NCBI GenBank assembly: GCA_029224185.1
Contig: CM055193.1
Coordinates: 20,527,559 to 20,591,558, forward strand
DNA: 64,000 nt
DNA from: Karalla daura
Taxonomy: Eukaryota; Chordata; Actinopteri; Chaetodontiformes; Leiognathidae
Direction: 5' to 3'
Shown here: one piece after another, positions 48,985 to 60,327 of the stretch
Layout: each line of letters opens with the position of its first letter
Numbering within the stretch: the first letter of the stretch is position 1
Translations under genes and position numbers: made by a program
Notes under the pieces: generated by a model
Database searches by the model: none
The model's input: the letters and a program-made list of their open reading frames with translations, nothing else
Told to the model about the DNA's origin: nothing

Positions 48985-50225
48985 CATAGATATATATACA
49001 GAAGTCTAGATGCCTCGTCCGCCTTACTCGCTTACGGAGTTGAATGGCTGCACATGACGGCTATACTTTGTAGACACATAACTTGCTCAACTTGCTTGTT
49101 TGGTTTGTTATAAACATCAAATATGTAACTATGATGCTGCATAGTTGTGTAAAATGTCATGTCCTAAAAAATAAATTGTTTGTACACCTTTGTAAATATT
49201 TGTAAATCCGTCTAAATTTCAGCAAGATTAATGCAGAAACTTTTGTGCAGATCACTGACCTTACCTCTGTTTACATCTGGCTTCACAGATTCGGCGGGAA
49301 AGCTTGACCGTCATAAGATGGCCGACCTTCAAGTCAATGGGGGTCTGAATCTGAGTCTGATTGGCTGAGTCTTAAACGACTTAGTTTTGCAGCTTAGCCA
49401 AAGTTGTGCATGGGAGGGAGACAGACTTGGTCCTTATTTTGTGTTTAACTGACGTTGCACATGATTTTCATTTTCGGGTTGGTTTGGTCAACATTTTACA
49501 TTATGACTTCTACAGGTAATAAGGTGCTTTTCAAAGGGCAATAGCCCACAGTGTGTGTGTGTGTCTCTCAGATGAGTACTGGCAGAACCACCCAGAGCTC
49601 CATGACATTCACATCTACTATGCCTCATTTCTGGCATTAAAAAAATTAAAGTGTATGTGTGGGTAGTGAATTGATTTCCATTGAGTTCCTGGAGATGAAG
49701 TTTCAATGTTTCGGAGGTGGGTAAGCTGTTCATTTAACCTTGGCGTCCACTGCAGCCCTGACATGTGTAAAAATATTTTCATTAAAACTAGAAGTATGGG
49801 TTTGAGTTGTTGTTGGTGTCAAGACGTCAATTCATAAGTTCCGGTATGCAGTGTGATAAATATCTCAGGTGTGAATGTCAACCTGCAGCCTTTCTTATGA
49901 ACTGTTTGTGATAGGAAACACTGTAGTCTACCTTTCTGAACATTAATCTATTCTTAGGGCAAAACATTCTACACAACTATGCAGTATCATAAATAAATAT
50001 TTGATGTTTATAACAAACCAAACCGTTTGAAAATTGGTTGAAATTTGACCAAGTTATGTATTTTAAAAGTCATGTGCAGCCTCAATAGTGTGTCTCAATA
50101 CACACACAATGTAATGGGTGAGCAAGCTGCCCGACGCCAGATCGCCACCATGTGCAGACGTTCGACTACGTAGCAAGCAACGTGGACAAGGCATCTAGCT
50201 TCTATATATACCTATGGTCACTACC
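48985..50225. repeat. Pair of inverted repeats about 0.8 kb apart
   Basis: The left arm (about 48985-49170) contains TCTAGATGCCTCGTCC, GGTTTGTTATAAACATCAAA and CTGCATAGTTGTGTA. The right arm (about 49955-50225) carries the same blocks in reverse complement and order. They may be long termini of one element or two copies inserted in opposite orientation. The sequence between shows no recognisable gene. Confidence 0.75.
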
Positions 50226-50245
50226 GTTGCATTGTATATAGCATA

Positions 50246-50276
<31 letters not shown>

Positions 50277-50371
50277 AGATATAGGTATGTATAGTAAATC
50301 AGGTGATGGTCGACCCTTTTGGATTAATTCAAGTTTTACCTGAAAAGGCAATCTTGAGAATGGTTTATCTG

Positions 50372-50417
<46 letters not shown>

Positions 50418-50870
50418 CTATACCCCTAAATATATACCTCACACTCCATGTATGCGAGTTGCGAACCGTGGACCTGGGCCTAGGATATATATAGGATATA
50501 CTGCATATATGTGCCCTGTGCCCCAAATCCCTCAGAAAAACAGATCTGAAACAGAAAACAGATTTCTGAACATTCAGGCAAATAAGAGATTTTTAAAAAT
50601 GGCTGAAAACCAAACAATAATGTTATCTCTTCGTGTTGTTGTCTGATCTCTGTCATTACACCCACGTCTCCTCCAATAGTCTTTGAGGAGCAGCTTTACC
50701 TGCTTTTCATACATGGTAAATTCAGATGCAGTCACAATCCCCTCAGTCTTTTCATTTTAATAAACCTAATTTCCGAATGCATGAAGTCAACTTCAGAAGC
50801 CCAGACTTGGGCAGCCACAGGCCAAATTCTTTTCTTTTTTTTTCACAGCAAATGTATAAGCGGACCATAC

Positions 50871-50940
50871 CTGTAAAGTTGCACATTAGAAGGAAGCAAT
50901 CCTCAGCACAGACCTTCAGTTTATCAGACAGTGGCACGTG
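50871..50940 (-). other. Candidate noncoding 5' exon of receptor copy 2
   Basis: Minus strand ...AACTTTACAG|GTATGGTCC, exon end 50871. It matches the stretches before copies 1 and 3 and would splice to E1 at 47508 across about 3.4 kb. Confidence 0.45.
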
Positions 50941-51574
50941 TTTTTAGACGTCACGACATGTACAGCTTCTCCAAGGGCATGCTGTTAATATGACACAATA
51001 ATAACATGTTCTATTATTGTTAACAATAATAACATGTTCAACAAAACAGAAACTAATGTATTAAAATGCAAATGAGTTTAACTTAAAAATATATTACGTT
51101 TTATGAATATGTATTTATTCACAGAGGCACATAACCCAGGTGAGACGACATGCATTTTTCTTCTCTCCTGTTCACTCCATTGTGTCATTTATTCATTCGG
51201 ACATGCTTGAGACTATTTTGTCTTAAAAGGCTTGTAATGCTGCAGGCATAGAGGGCTCAGTCACCATTTTGAAGAAATGAAAATAACCACTGGAGTCAGA
51301 GGGATGGGCACTCAATGAGGATAAAAGGTGCATGAAAAAAGATTAGAGCACTGGGAGACACCAGGGAAGCAAGAATCACTGGGTGATATTATTTGCATAA
51401 AGGGTTTCACTCCACCTTAATCTAAATGTGAAAGCACGGTGAAATTTGCCACACTATCTATAAATCTATTCGCTCGCTCCACATCGCCTGTGGCAGCTCC
51501 ACAGGTGTAGTGGAGAGGCCGAGGGGGCGGGGCTTCAAGCTGCGGCGCAGCTGTGTCCGTCCAGGCTGGTCAGC

Positions 51575-51840
51575 TCCAACTTCAACTTTCAACTTCAACT
51601 TCAACTTTATTTGTTTTAAGTGCCTTATCATGACAGCTGTTATCTCAAAGCACTTTACAAGGAGAACAACAATGTGTACATAGTGGGAAAAAAACCCTGT
51701 CCTTAGACCCTCGCAAAGGCTGAGGAACAACTCCCAAGAAAAACCCTGACAGGGAAAAAAGGGGAGAAACCTCAGGGTGAGAGACAGAGGAGGGGATCCT
51801 CACCCAGGACAGACAGGCGGGCACAAGCAAAACATTAGCC
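51575..51840. repeat. Dispersed fish repeat inserted in spacer
   Basis: Contains CTCAAAGCACTTTACAAGGA, then GTGGGAAAAAAACCCTGTCC and AAACCTCAGGGTGAGAGACA, text that recurs across fish genomes as far as I recall. The homologous place in the spacer at 42.3 kb lacks it, so it inserted after that duplication or was lost there. Class not assigned. Confidence 0.45.
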
Positions 51841-52029
51841 GCTCAGCGGCGCGCAAGGCTCTGCGCTCTTGCGCCGCGCAACCACATACACAATGAATGG
51901 GTTTGCCGCTCGCCGCCTGCGCTTGCCGCGGCCTATGTGGAAGCACCTTTAGCCAGCAGCTTTAATTTGGACTCAATGTCGCCCGCTCTGGGTCAGAGGT
52001 CCCACCCAATGAGTTGATTTTGATAATTT

Positions 52030-53375
52030 GATTATGTTCAAATTAGGTCAATCAACGCTGATCCTCGCTTGTCTGTCGAAACAGACAAAGCAGTTACAAC
52101 TTAAATTAAGCAGCACTGGAACTGCTCTGGAAGAAAGGAAGGAGACCTACCTCAGTGCTGAGACTGTGCCAGGAGACTTATATGGGCGTTTGCCTGGAAC
52201 ACTATCCGGTCTGTGAGGCTCCACTGTTGAAGGTCTGCGAATCTTGTTTACCTTCAACCCTCCCTTTTCTCCCTCTCGTCATTACCGGCTGCTACTCCCC
52301 CCGTAATGCTATAAGCATCATACATGTATGATCTGTTGTATTTACAGAAAAACGTCTGAAAAACACAGTCAGCGCTGTCCTTGTCAGTCTCCAGATGGAG
52401 CTTTATTCTGAGGACATCAGCAAAAGCTGCTGAAAAAGGTGTATTGACTTTGTAAATAATCGTTAAAAAAGTCACGACTTACATTTTTTCGCTCCTACCA
52501 TATCCTGCAAACAGAGCAATATGAGAGGAACAGCGCCCCGATCCGTCAAGTTTCACTTTTGTTTTTAACCCTTGTTTATGAAGTGAAACAGCTGCTGCTT
52601 TGATAGGCTACTCTGCGGCCAAGGCAGGATGAAATGAGCTGTAAGGCCAATGTAATAACTGTCCACAGATGTGATTGAAATCTGCAGCTTTTAATGCAAT
52701 TATCATACAAACGCGTTACGCGATTGTATATGACGAACTGCACATTGGCCCCACTCAATGCGAATGTAGTGCAAAAGAGTGCAACTTAATAGTAGCTTCA
52801 GAGCAAAGTCAGAGTGCAAAAGTAATAATAATGGCTCACCCATGTGCATGTGTCCAGGAGAACAAAACACAGTAGGAGATTATAGGAGATTATGACAATA
52901 TGACAAGCATAGACAATGTCTGATTTCAACATGGTCCAGAGAACTTTATGAACAGACAGTACATGACATCACAGTAAAATAAGTTATTAAAATATACATC
53001 AAACAGTTAAGGCTTATTTGGTCTGGTTAGCATAAACATCTGAGGCTAAAACACCAACTCTCAAAAATTGTAGATTTCTATTGGTTAGTGCAAAAGAGTG
53101 CAACTCTCAAGTAACTTAAGAGCAAAGTCAGAGTGAAAAAGTATCAATGATGGCTTATCCATGAGCCTGTGTCCATGGGAACAAAACAAGAGGTGAAGGG
53201 GCATTATGACAAGCTGAGTCTGATTCCAAAGTGATCCACTGATCTCCACTTCTCAGTGGAACAAGCTGGAGTCTCTCGTCCGAATGTCTTGACCGTCCAT
53301 GGTCCAGTAAATGAAGAGCCTGGAGCTGTCACACAGTTCTGACACAGGTCTGACAGAGCTGAGTTGCTTGAATTG
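52030..53375. repeat. Duplicated spacer, second copy (pairs with 42706-44060)
   Basis: Nearly identical to the spacer between copies 1 and 2. It ends in an orphan receptor last exon rather than a full gene. A third, shorter related unit follows at 53420-54320. Confidence 0.85.
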
Positions 53376-53386
53376 TGTTTATATAT
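53200..53386 (-). pseudogene. Orphan last exon (E8) of a lost receptor copy
   Basis: The minus strand has the E8 acceptor TTTTTCGTACAG|ATATATAAAC at 53386, followed by sequence matching E8 of copy 2 (ACAATTCAAGCAACTCAGCTC). No E7 or E6 lies upstream; another spacer begins instead. It is therefore a remnant of a deleted array member. Confidence 0.6.
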
Positions 53387-54320
53387 CTGTACGAAAAAGA
53401 CAAAGTATTTTCAGTTCTCACTGCACTAAAGTCTCCAGATAGAGCTTTACTACATCAGCATAGCTGCTGCCAAAGGTGCATTGACTTTGTAAATAATCGT
53501 TAAAAAAGTCACTACGATCTCAGAAGAACAGCGCCCGGATCCGTCAGGTTTCACTTTTGCTTTTCCCCTCGCGTTTAAAGCTGCTGCTTTGATGGGCTTT
53601 CTCAGGCAGGATTAAATGAGTTGTAAGGGGAGAATAAAAATAACCGCTTTGCCATTTCCCCTCACCTGTTGTACACTGAGGAGAGTTTTTGAATTCAAAT
53701 AAATAAAATAATATTCTTTGCAGCACGCCTACACAAGTATGGTGTCAGGTTATTTCTTCCATTGGAAAGGAGTTGTAACATACGTCCTGCATCTTGTGAC
53801 AGATTCCTGAGTCATACAACTGACAAACCAAGTCAGGGTTTTTTTTTTTTTTTTACCAGTTTACAGTACATGCACAGCTCAGCTCTACAGGTGTGTTATC
53901 TGTTATCAGGGGTGTGTATATGTAACAAACTAACAACTCAGCATTGTGGCACTACTCAATACGAATGTAGCGCAAAAGAGTGCAACTTCAGACCAAGGTC
54001 ACAGTGCAAAACCAACAATAATGGCTCATCCATGTGTATGTGTCCAGGAGAACAAAACAAAGAGGTGATGGGGGATTATGACAAGCAGAGTATGATTTCA
54101 ACATGGTCCGCAGATCTTCATGAATAGACAGTACATCATATCTCCACATCACGGTAAAAGAAGCTGGAGAGTCTCGTCCGGTTGTCTTGACTGTCCATGG
54201 TCCAGTTAATGAAGAGCCTGGAGCTGTTACACTCAGCTGACACAAGTCTGACAAATTGCTTGAACTGTGTAGTTCATCCAGGCTGTATACTGACCTCAGG
54301 TCAGTTAATTTGTGGCACAC

Positions 54321-57300
54321 TCATGGCATAGGAATAGAGACCAGTTTGTATGCCTGTACAAAAAAGACAAAGTATTTAGTTTGAAATAGAGGAGACTTCA
54401 GAGAGCAGCCCAGTCTTTAGTTAATAAACTTGGTGAATAAACTGCTGATAGTACTGATACATCTTTTTAGTTAACCAATAATATGTCTCCTCTTCTCAGA
54501 TCAAATGAAATACGTCTATTTGTCACTTCAAGAAGAAAAGATTAGAACAATAATAAAAGGAAATCAGCAGATTTCTTCAAACTGATGTTCAGTATACTAG
54601 TCAAAATTCAGCAACGTGATGTTATAGTTTTGGCTACTCAATCTGTGCAATTAGACAAAACTGATGTTTGACAATATGTCACTGATGATGACTGATATAG
54701 CAAATGGACAGCAGGGTGTGATAGAGAGCAATGAACAGACACTAGTCTCATGAGGAGGATCAGGTGGATTAAATCACACTACTTTTCATGAGATAGCCAA
54801 CTCAGAAAGTAAAAGAAAAAATAGAGGTGTTTCAGAAGTTCTTATTAGAGATAAATTAAAACGTACCAGTCCTTGATCTTTCACACTTTGATTTCTTTCT
54901 GTAACAAAATGCAAATAATAAACAATCGAAACTTTATAATGTTGCAGACTGATATACCATAGTAAATAGATGACTGTGTTTAGTATTAACGCAAATGCAT
55001 ATCATACCTCTGCTGTGACATTTCCTCTTCACATGGAGATAAAAAACTAAAACTAAAACTAAAACGATTAAAAAAACCAATAGTGTAACAATTATCACAG
55101 GTAACATCCAGTTTGGTTTCTCTCCACACTGAGCATCAGTTGAAGCAGTTCCTGGTCTCATCAGCTGCAGACCCAGTGCTTCACATCTGGAATGACAGAG
55201 GGACAGTTTTTAACAGGAGCATTAGTAAAACAACATGAAGTCAGTGGTGCTGGAAGAACTCTGGTGTCTGATGTGGAGCTTCACTCACTGTGTGTGTGGC
55301 TGACAGGACCTGTTCAGGTTGTGGAGACCTGTTCAGGGTAAATATCCTGCTTTTCTCTCTGGAGCTGGAGACCACTGTGACACCAGTGGATGTGAAGCCG
55401 GTATCAAGATGAATGAATGATATTCAGATCTTTCCATCATGTGTAATATCAAACTCTAGATCATGTGCAGTCCTCCTTACTTGTTTGTCTTATTAGTTTT
55501 TGTAAAGTGTCCTAAGATAACAACTGGCAGAAGTAGATGAAGCTACACTCCAGTTTCTATTGTCATGCAGCCTGAATGAATTTCTTTTTTAAATGTAACT
55601 TGCTTTCCATAGCACCAGCCTGTGCCAGTCTACTAAGTAACTAAATATTAGTATAATGCTCTCCTGTCTGTATTTACTACTTCCAATGTTAAAATACAAT
55701 TCATCTACTTCATGTGAATTCTAATTAATCCACCTCAGACCTCCGCCTGCAGGGGGTGAAAATTTTATAACTGCAGTATATATTATCATATATAGCTATA
55801 TTAATATATATATCAAGTAAATAAGTCAACGCGTGTCCGAAATCGTTACTTAAGAAAAGATGAAAAACATACCTGTTCAGATATTTCCAGGATTTGTTTT
55901 CTCTTTGTGTCACAACACTACAAATACAAAAATGCAAAAATCAACAACTTGCTCATGTGTAGACTCAACAACCCAATTATATTTAATCTTGTCAAACTGT
56001 AAATCATACCTTCGTTGTGACATAGTTTCTTTTTCCTGTGAAGGTAAATAATCGATGAGACAAGCACAATCACACAAAGTATCACCACAGCAACTGTCAC
56101 AGGTAGCATCCAGTTTGGTTTCTCTCCACACTGAGCATCAGTTGAAGCAGTTCCTGGTCTCATCAGCTGCAGACCCAGTGCTTCACATCTGGAATGACAG
56201 AGGGACAGTTTTTAACAGGAGCATTAGTAAAACAACATGAAGTCAGTGGTGCTGGAAGAACTCTGGTGTCTGATGTGGAGCTTCACTCACTGTGTGTGTG
56301 GCTGACAGGACGTAGATGTTCCATCAGAAAAAGAGCTGCTGCTGCATGGAGAGCACTCAGTGTCGCTGAGTGATGTTCCTGAGGAAGTACAACAACATCT
56401 GGTGGAAACAGCTCTGCACTGATACTAGGACAGGATTCAGTTTCTCTACATAGTCTCTACATATTACTTATTATTTTGACAGTACAGACCACATGATTGG
56501 TGAAAACTAAGTCACAGCATTCCTGAACATTTCTGTTCAGCAGCATTATCACTGACTATTAAATGAAGTTGGGAGCAGAAAACCAACCTTTTTCTCTGAT
56601 GTAATATCCTGGTTGACACTCTGAGTGTCTCTGTGCTTTTATGCAGCCGTCTTCAGCAGGATCAATGCAGTGAAATCCCTCCTGTGGTTCACAAACTGAA
56701 TCTGACATTATTGTACATGCAGTCTTTATCCTCAGACCTAAATCTGTCAAAACATAGATAGAGACTTTGTGTCAATAAGTCAATCAATCAGCTTATACTG
56801 ATCCCATATGAGGAAATTTACATTTGTCAGCAGCAAAAAAAAAAAAAAAATCTAAATGTAGTCAAAACTAACTTATACAAGACATTGTTGAAAACAGTAA
56901 TATCCATCCATCTTATTCCGCTTATCCAGAGCCGGGTCGTTGGGGCAGCAGTCTGAGTAGGGACGTCCAGACCTCCCTTTCCCTCTGGGAGAGGCGTCCA
57001 GGAGGCATCTGATACAGATGCCTGAGCCACCTCAGCTGGCATCGATGTGGAGGAGCAGCAGCTCTACTCTCAGCTCCTCCCGGGTGACAGAGCTCCTCAC
57101 CCTATCTCTAAGGGAGCGCCCCGCCACCCTGTGGAGAAAACTCATTTCGGCCGCTTGTATCCGGGATCTCGTTTTTTCGGTCATGACCCAGAGTTCATGA
57201 CCATAGGTGAGGGTAGGAACATAGATCGACCGGTAAATCGAGAGCTTCGCCTTTCCGCTCAGCTTTTTCTTCACCATGATGGACCGATACAGTGACCGCA

Positions 57301-58874
57301 TTACTGCAGCCGCTGCACCGATCCGCCTGTCAACCTCACACTTGCACTCGTGAACAAGACCCCGAGATACTTGAACTCCGCCACCTGAGGCAAGGGGGGG
57401 GCAAGCCTCCTTATTCTGGTCGAGAACCATGGCCTCAGACTTGGAGGTGCTGATTCTCATCCCAGCTACATCACACTGGGCTGCAAACCGCCCCAGTGCA
57501 TGCTGGAGGTCCTGGCTCGAGGGAGCCAACAAGACAACATCATCTGCAAGGAGGAGAGATGAAATCCCATGACTTCCAAACCAGACTCCCCATAGCTAGA
57601 GTTGTTGTCCGAGCATTGGTCCGTAGGGGCCCCCTCCCAGACTGCCACCCAGTTCACACTGCCCCTGACCCCAGTCATTCGCCCTGCAGGTGGTGGGTCC
57701 ATGAGGTGACGGAGAAGATGGCAATGCCACGTGGCTCCTTTGGGTTGTGCCCGGCCAGGCCCCGTGGTAGACCCGGCCACTAGGCGCTCGCTGACGGCTC
57801 CTCCACTCAGGCCTGGCTCCAGACGTGGGCCCTGGGCTTCCTCCAGGCAAGGTCCCATTTCTCGCTTTGTTGTTTTTTATGGGGTCTTCTGAACCATTCT
57901 TAGTCTGGCCCCTCGCCTGAGACCAGTTTGCCTTGGGTGACTCTACCAGGAGTACTCCTGGCTCCCAATAACACAGCTCTCAGGGTCTTAAGGGCACACA
58001 AACCTCTCCACCGCGATAAGGTGATGGTTCACAGAGAGGGAAAAAAAAATCCCAAAAAACAGTAATGAATATGTCATAAAACAGAATAGCCCATCTGTGG
58101 ACATGATAGTATTGACAAAGGTTTTTTACTCTTGTCAAATTTCTACCAATGATTTGGGAATGTTAACAGATATCTACCTTCATCACATTGTGTGCAGAGG
58201 AAACATTGTTTGAGTCCACTGGGTTTATTCGTGAAGGTTCCCTCAGCACAGGGCAGACAGGAAGTACTTCTGAGCTGTGTGCAGTCTGTTTTAACTTGAC
58301 TCCCTGTTGAAAAGAAAAACAATGATGTACAGAATGTTGCATGGAAGCATATACTCATTATACAGAGATAGATATCAACAGTTGAAAACAATGGTTAAAG
58401 GTGTAAAATAAAGAAAGCCCAACAGGAATAAAAGAATTCAAGCATAATCCTCCACATCTCCATCTTCAGCATTTAATTGGGTCTCACCAGGAAGACACAT
58501 AGGACAGCACTCTCCTCCTATCTGATACTCTGATCGATGACATGTCAGGGCATAGACAGTGGAGATGTTCAGCACAACAATCTGCAAAGAGGAACAGAGA
58601 GTATTTCATCTCAAAAGCTAAACAATGACATCTAGTGGAGCTCAACTGCTATAATAGTTGCTCGAATGTGACCCAATAAATTGAAGGGAGAATGTGTAAT
58701 ATTTTTTCGTTTCTATTTTTCCAAATCGATGTATGTATGTATTTATATACATGTTATCATTGGTGTATTATGACCTCCGCTGCCATCGTGAAACTACAGC
58801 CTCCAAAAAGGGGCAAATAGAACAAACAACAGAACAAATGATTTTACCAGAAAAATTGCAGTAGCTTTCGCCAT
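54321..58874 (-). CDS. TNFRSF14-like receptor, copy 3 (244 aa, two alternative TM exons)
   Basis: Exons in transcript order: E1 58874-58848 (MAKATAIFL), E2 58581-58488, E3 58303-58178, E4 56743-56588, E5 56378-56291, then either E6a 56188-56010 or E6b 55186-55008, E7b 54898-54867, E8b 54353-54321. Using E6b the sum is 735 bp, an intact frame of 244 aa. CRD motifs: GGECCPMCLPG, SCLPCAEGTF, SVCEPQEGFHC and MRPGTASTDAQCGE. E6a and E6b are both 179 bp with identical phase, so only one can be used at a time; using both breaks the frame. The tail from E8b ends in LVSIPMP. The intron between E3 and E4 carries a Rex3-like insertion. The full CRD set resembles copy 1, and the ectodomain is predicted intact. 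Confidence 0.8.
55008..55186 (-). CDS. Copy 3 alternative TM exon E6b
   Basis: Encodes the same CRD end and a helix of the copy 1 type, followed by FYLHVKRKCHSRG. It is preceded by only the last ~20 bp of an E5 duplicate (near 55291-55310), which shows that E5(end)-E6-E7-E8 was added as a block. Confidence 0.75.
56010..56188 (-). CDS. Copy 3 alternative TM exon E6a
   Basis: Encodes the last CRD end and a membrane helix reading WMLPVTVAVVILCVIVLV, then IIYLHRKKK. It is the same type as the TM exon of copy 4 and differs from E6b (FYLHVKRK type, as in copies 1 and 2). Acceptor CAG|ATGTG and donor GAAG|GTATGA are intact. The E7-like stretch behind it (55873-55906) has lost the AG at the homologous acceptor (ACAC instead of ACAG). 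Confidence 0.7.
56902..58055 (-). mobile_element. Internally deleted Rex3-like LINE in an intron of copy 3
   Basis: Flanked by an 11-bp target duplication AAAACAGTAAT (56891-56901 and 58056-58066). The 3' end (low coordinates) has short GATG repeats. The minus strand keeps part of the reverse transcriptase with LADDVVLLAPSSQDL, YGHELWVMTE and RSLRDRVRSS, and a diverged C-terminus. From about 57.6 to 58.04 kb it carries what looks like element 5' sequence (ACCATCACCTTATCGCGGTG and on), joined straight to the late RT region, so endonuclease and early RT are deleted. Not autonomous. Confidence 0.8.
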
Positions 58875-59366
58875 GGCTCTCTGCAGTCAAAAAGAAAACA
58901 TAGAAATAGAGTGGCACCCAAACAAAGGGCTACATTTGAAAACTAAGTTGTAAACAACCTGATCCAGATGGGTTAAGTGAAAAAACATTCTCTGTACACC
59001 ATGGATGGAGTGTGTGATATATATGAGTTTTTATGAGCCCTGTGCCTCCAATCCCTCAGAACTGAAAACAGATCTCTCGACATTCACAGCAGATAAGTGA
59101 TAAAGACTGGCTGTAAACCAAACAATAATGTTATTTCTCCATGTTGTTGATTATGAAATGGTGTCATTACACCCAGGTCTCCTCCAGCAGTCTCTGAGGA
59201 GCAGCTTGTACCTGCCTTTCATACATGGTCAATTCAGACGCAGTCACAATCAGTCACTTCTCAATGCACTAAGTCAACTAATTTGTTTCTATCCCAGTAT
59301 TTTGCAGACATGCGCAGCCACAGGCAAAAATATTTTTTTACAGCAAATGTAAGAAGTGGACCATAC

Positions 59367-59440
59367 CTGGTAAGTAAAAGGCAGCAGTCCTCAGCACAGA
59401 CCTTCAGTTTATCAGACAGTAGCACACGTTTTAAGACACA
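59367..59440 (-). other. Candidate noncoding 5' exon of receptor copy 3
   Basis: Minus strand ...TTACTTACCAG|GTATGGTCC with exon end 59367, matching the stretches before copies 1 and 2. The acceptor would be CTGCAG at 58881, six bases before the E1 start codon. Confidence 0.45.
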
Positions 59441-60327
59441 TTATCCTCTAGTGCAGCTTCTCCATAGGCATGCTGTTCAAGGACAACAAAGAACACACAA
59501 TAATTACATGCTCCATCACAACAAAACAGAAACAAACTTCTTAAAATTCATGAGTTAAAGTATACATTAATATATATTTATTCACAGAAGCTCACGACCC
59601 AGGTGAGATGATAACCACTTTTCTTCTTTCCTGTTCACTTCATTCAGTCAGTTATTCAACAGAACATGTTAACAGCATACATGACATCATCATCATCATA
59701 CATCATACATGTATGATTAGTTGTCTTTGATAAGTTCTCACACCCGTTGATAGGAAAGCGATGTTCGGTAAACGTAGCGTCGTCCTTGCTGCTGGTCTCT
59801 AAAAAGAGCTTTTACTCCCGGGGGACCTCAGCACAGCTGCTGCAAAAGATGCATTCACTCGATAAATGATCTAAAAAAATCACTCGGTCCAACGATGACT
59901 TGCAAACAGAGCAACTTCAAGGCAACAGCTGTCGATGCACGATTCTCAAATTTCCAATGTTGCCTGAGCATGAACATCAGCGAGTGATAGCAGCAACTTC
60001 GGCCGCTCCTGAAAGTATATCGAGAGGAAACTGCAGACTGTGAGTCTAAGGCACGTGAGTTTCACATGACTTCGGCCAAGCAATGTGACAGTTGCATATG
60101 GACCTTCAGCTGGATGGGTGCGGATTTTAACAGTCACGAGCAGCACAAATGCAGCAGCATCAGCAAGTTTTCTGTTTCAGTTCAGTTTATCTTCAGTCTA
60201 TCTGACGTCCACACACAAGTCATAGTGACACATTTTCGGCGATCCAAATGAAGAAGAGTCTCTAGCTGTCAAACACAGGGCACACATCTGTAGCTTGAAC
60301 TGTCTATCACAGGCCCATTTTAGTCTC
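59440..60327. other. Spacer between receptor copies 3 and 4
   Basis: No gene seen. It shares the CATACATGTATGAT motif and following text with the spacers at 42.97 and 52.3 kb, but is more diverged. Confidence 0.6.
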
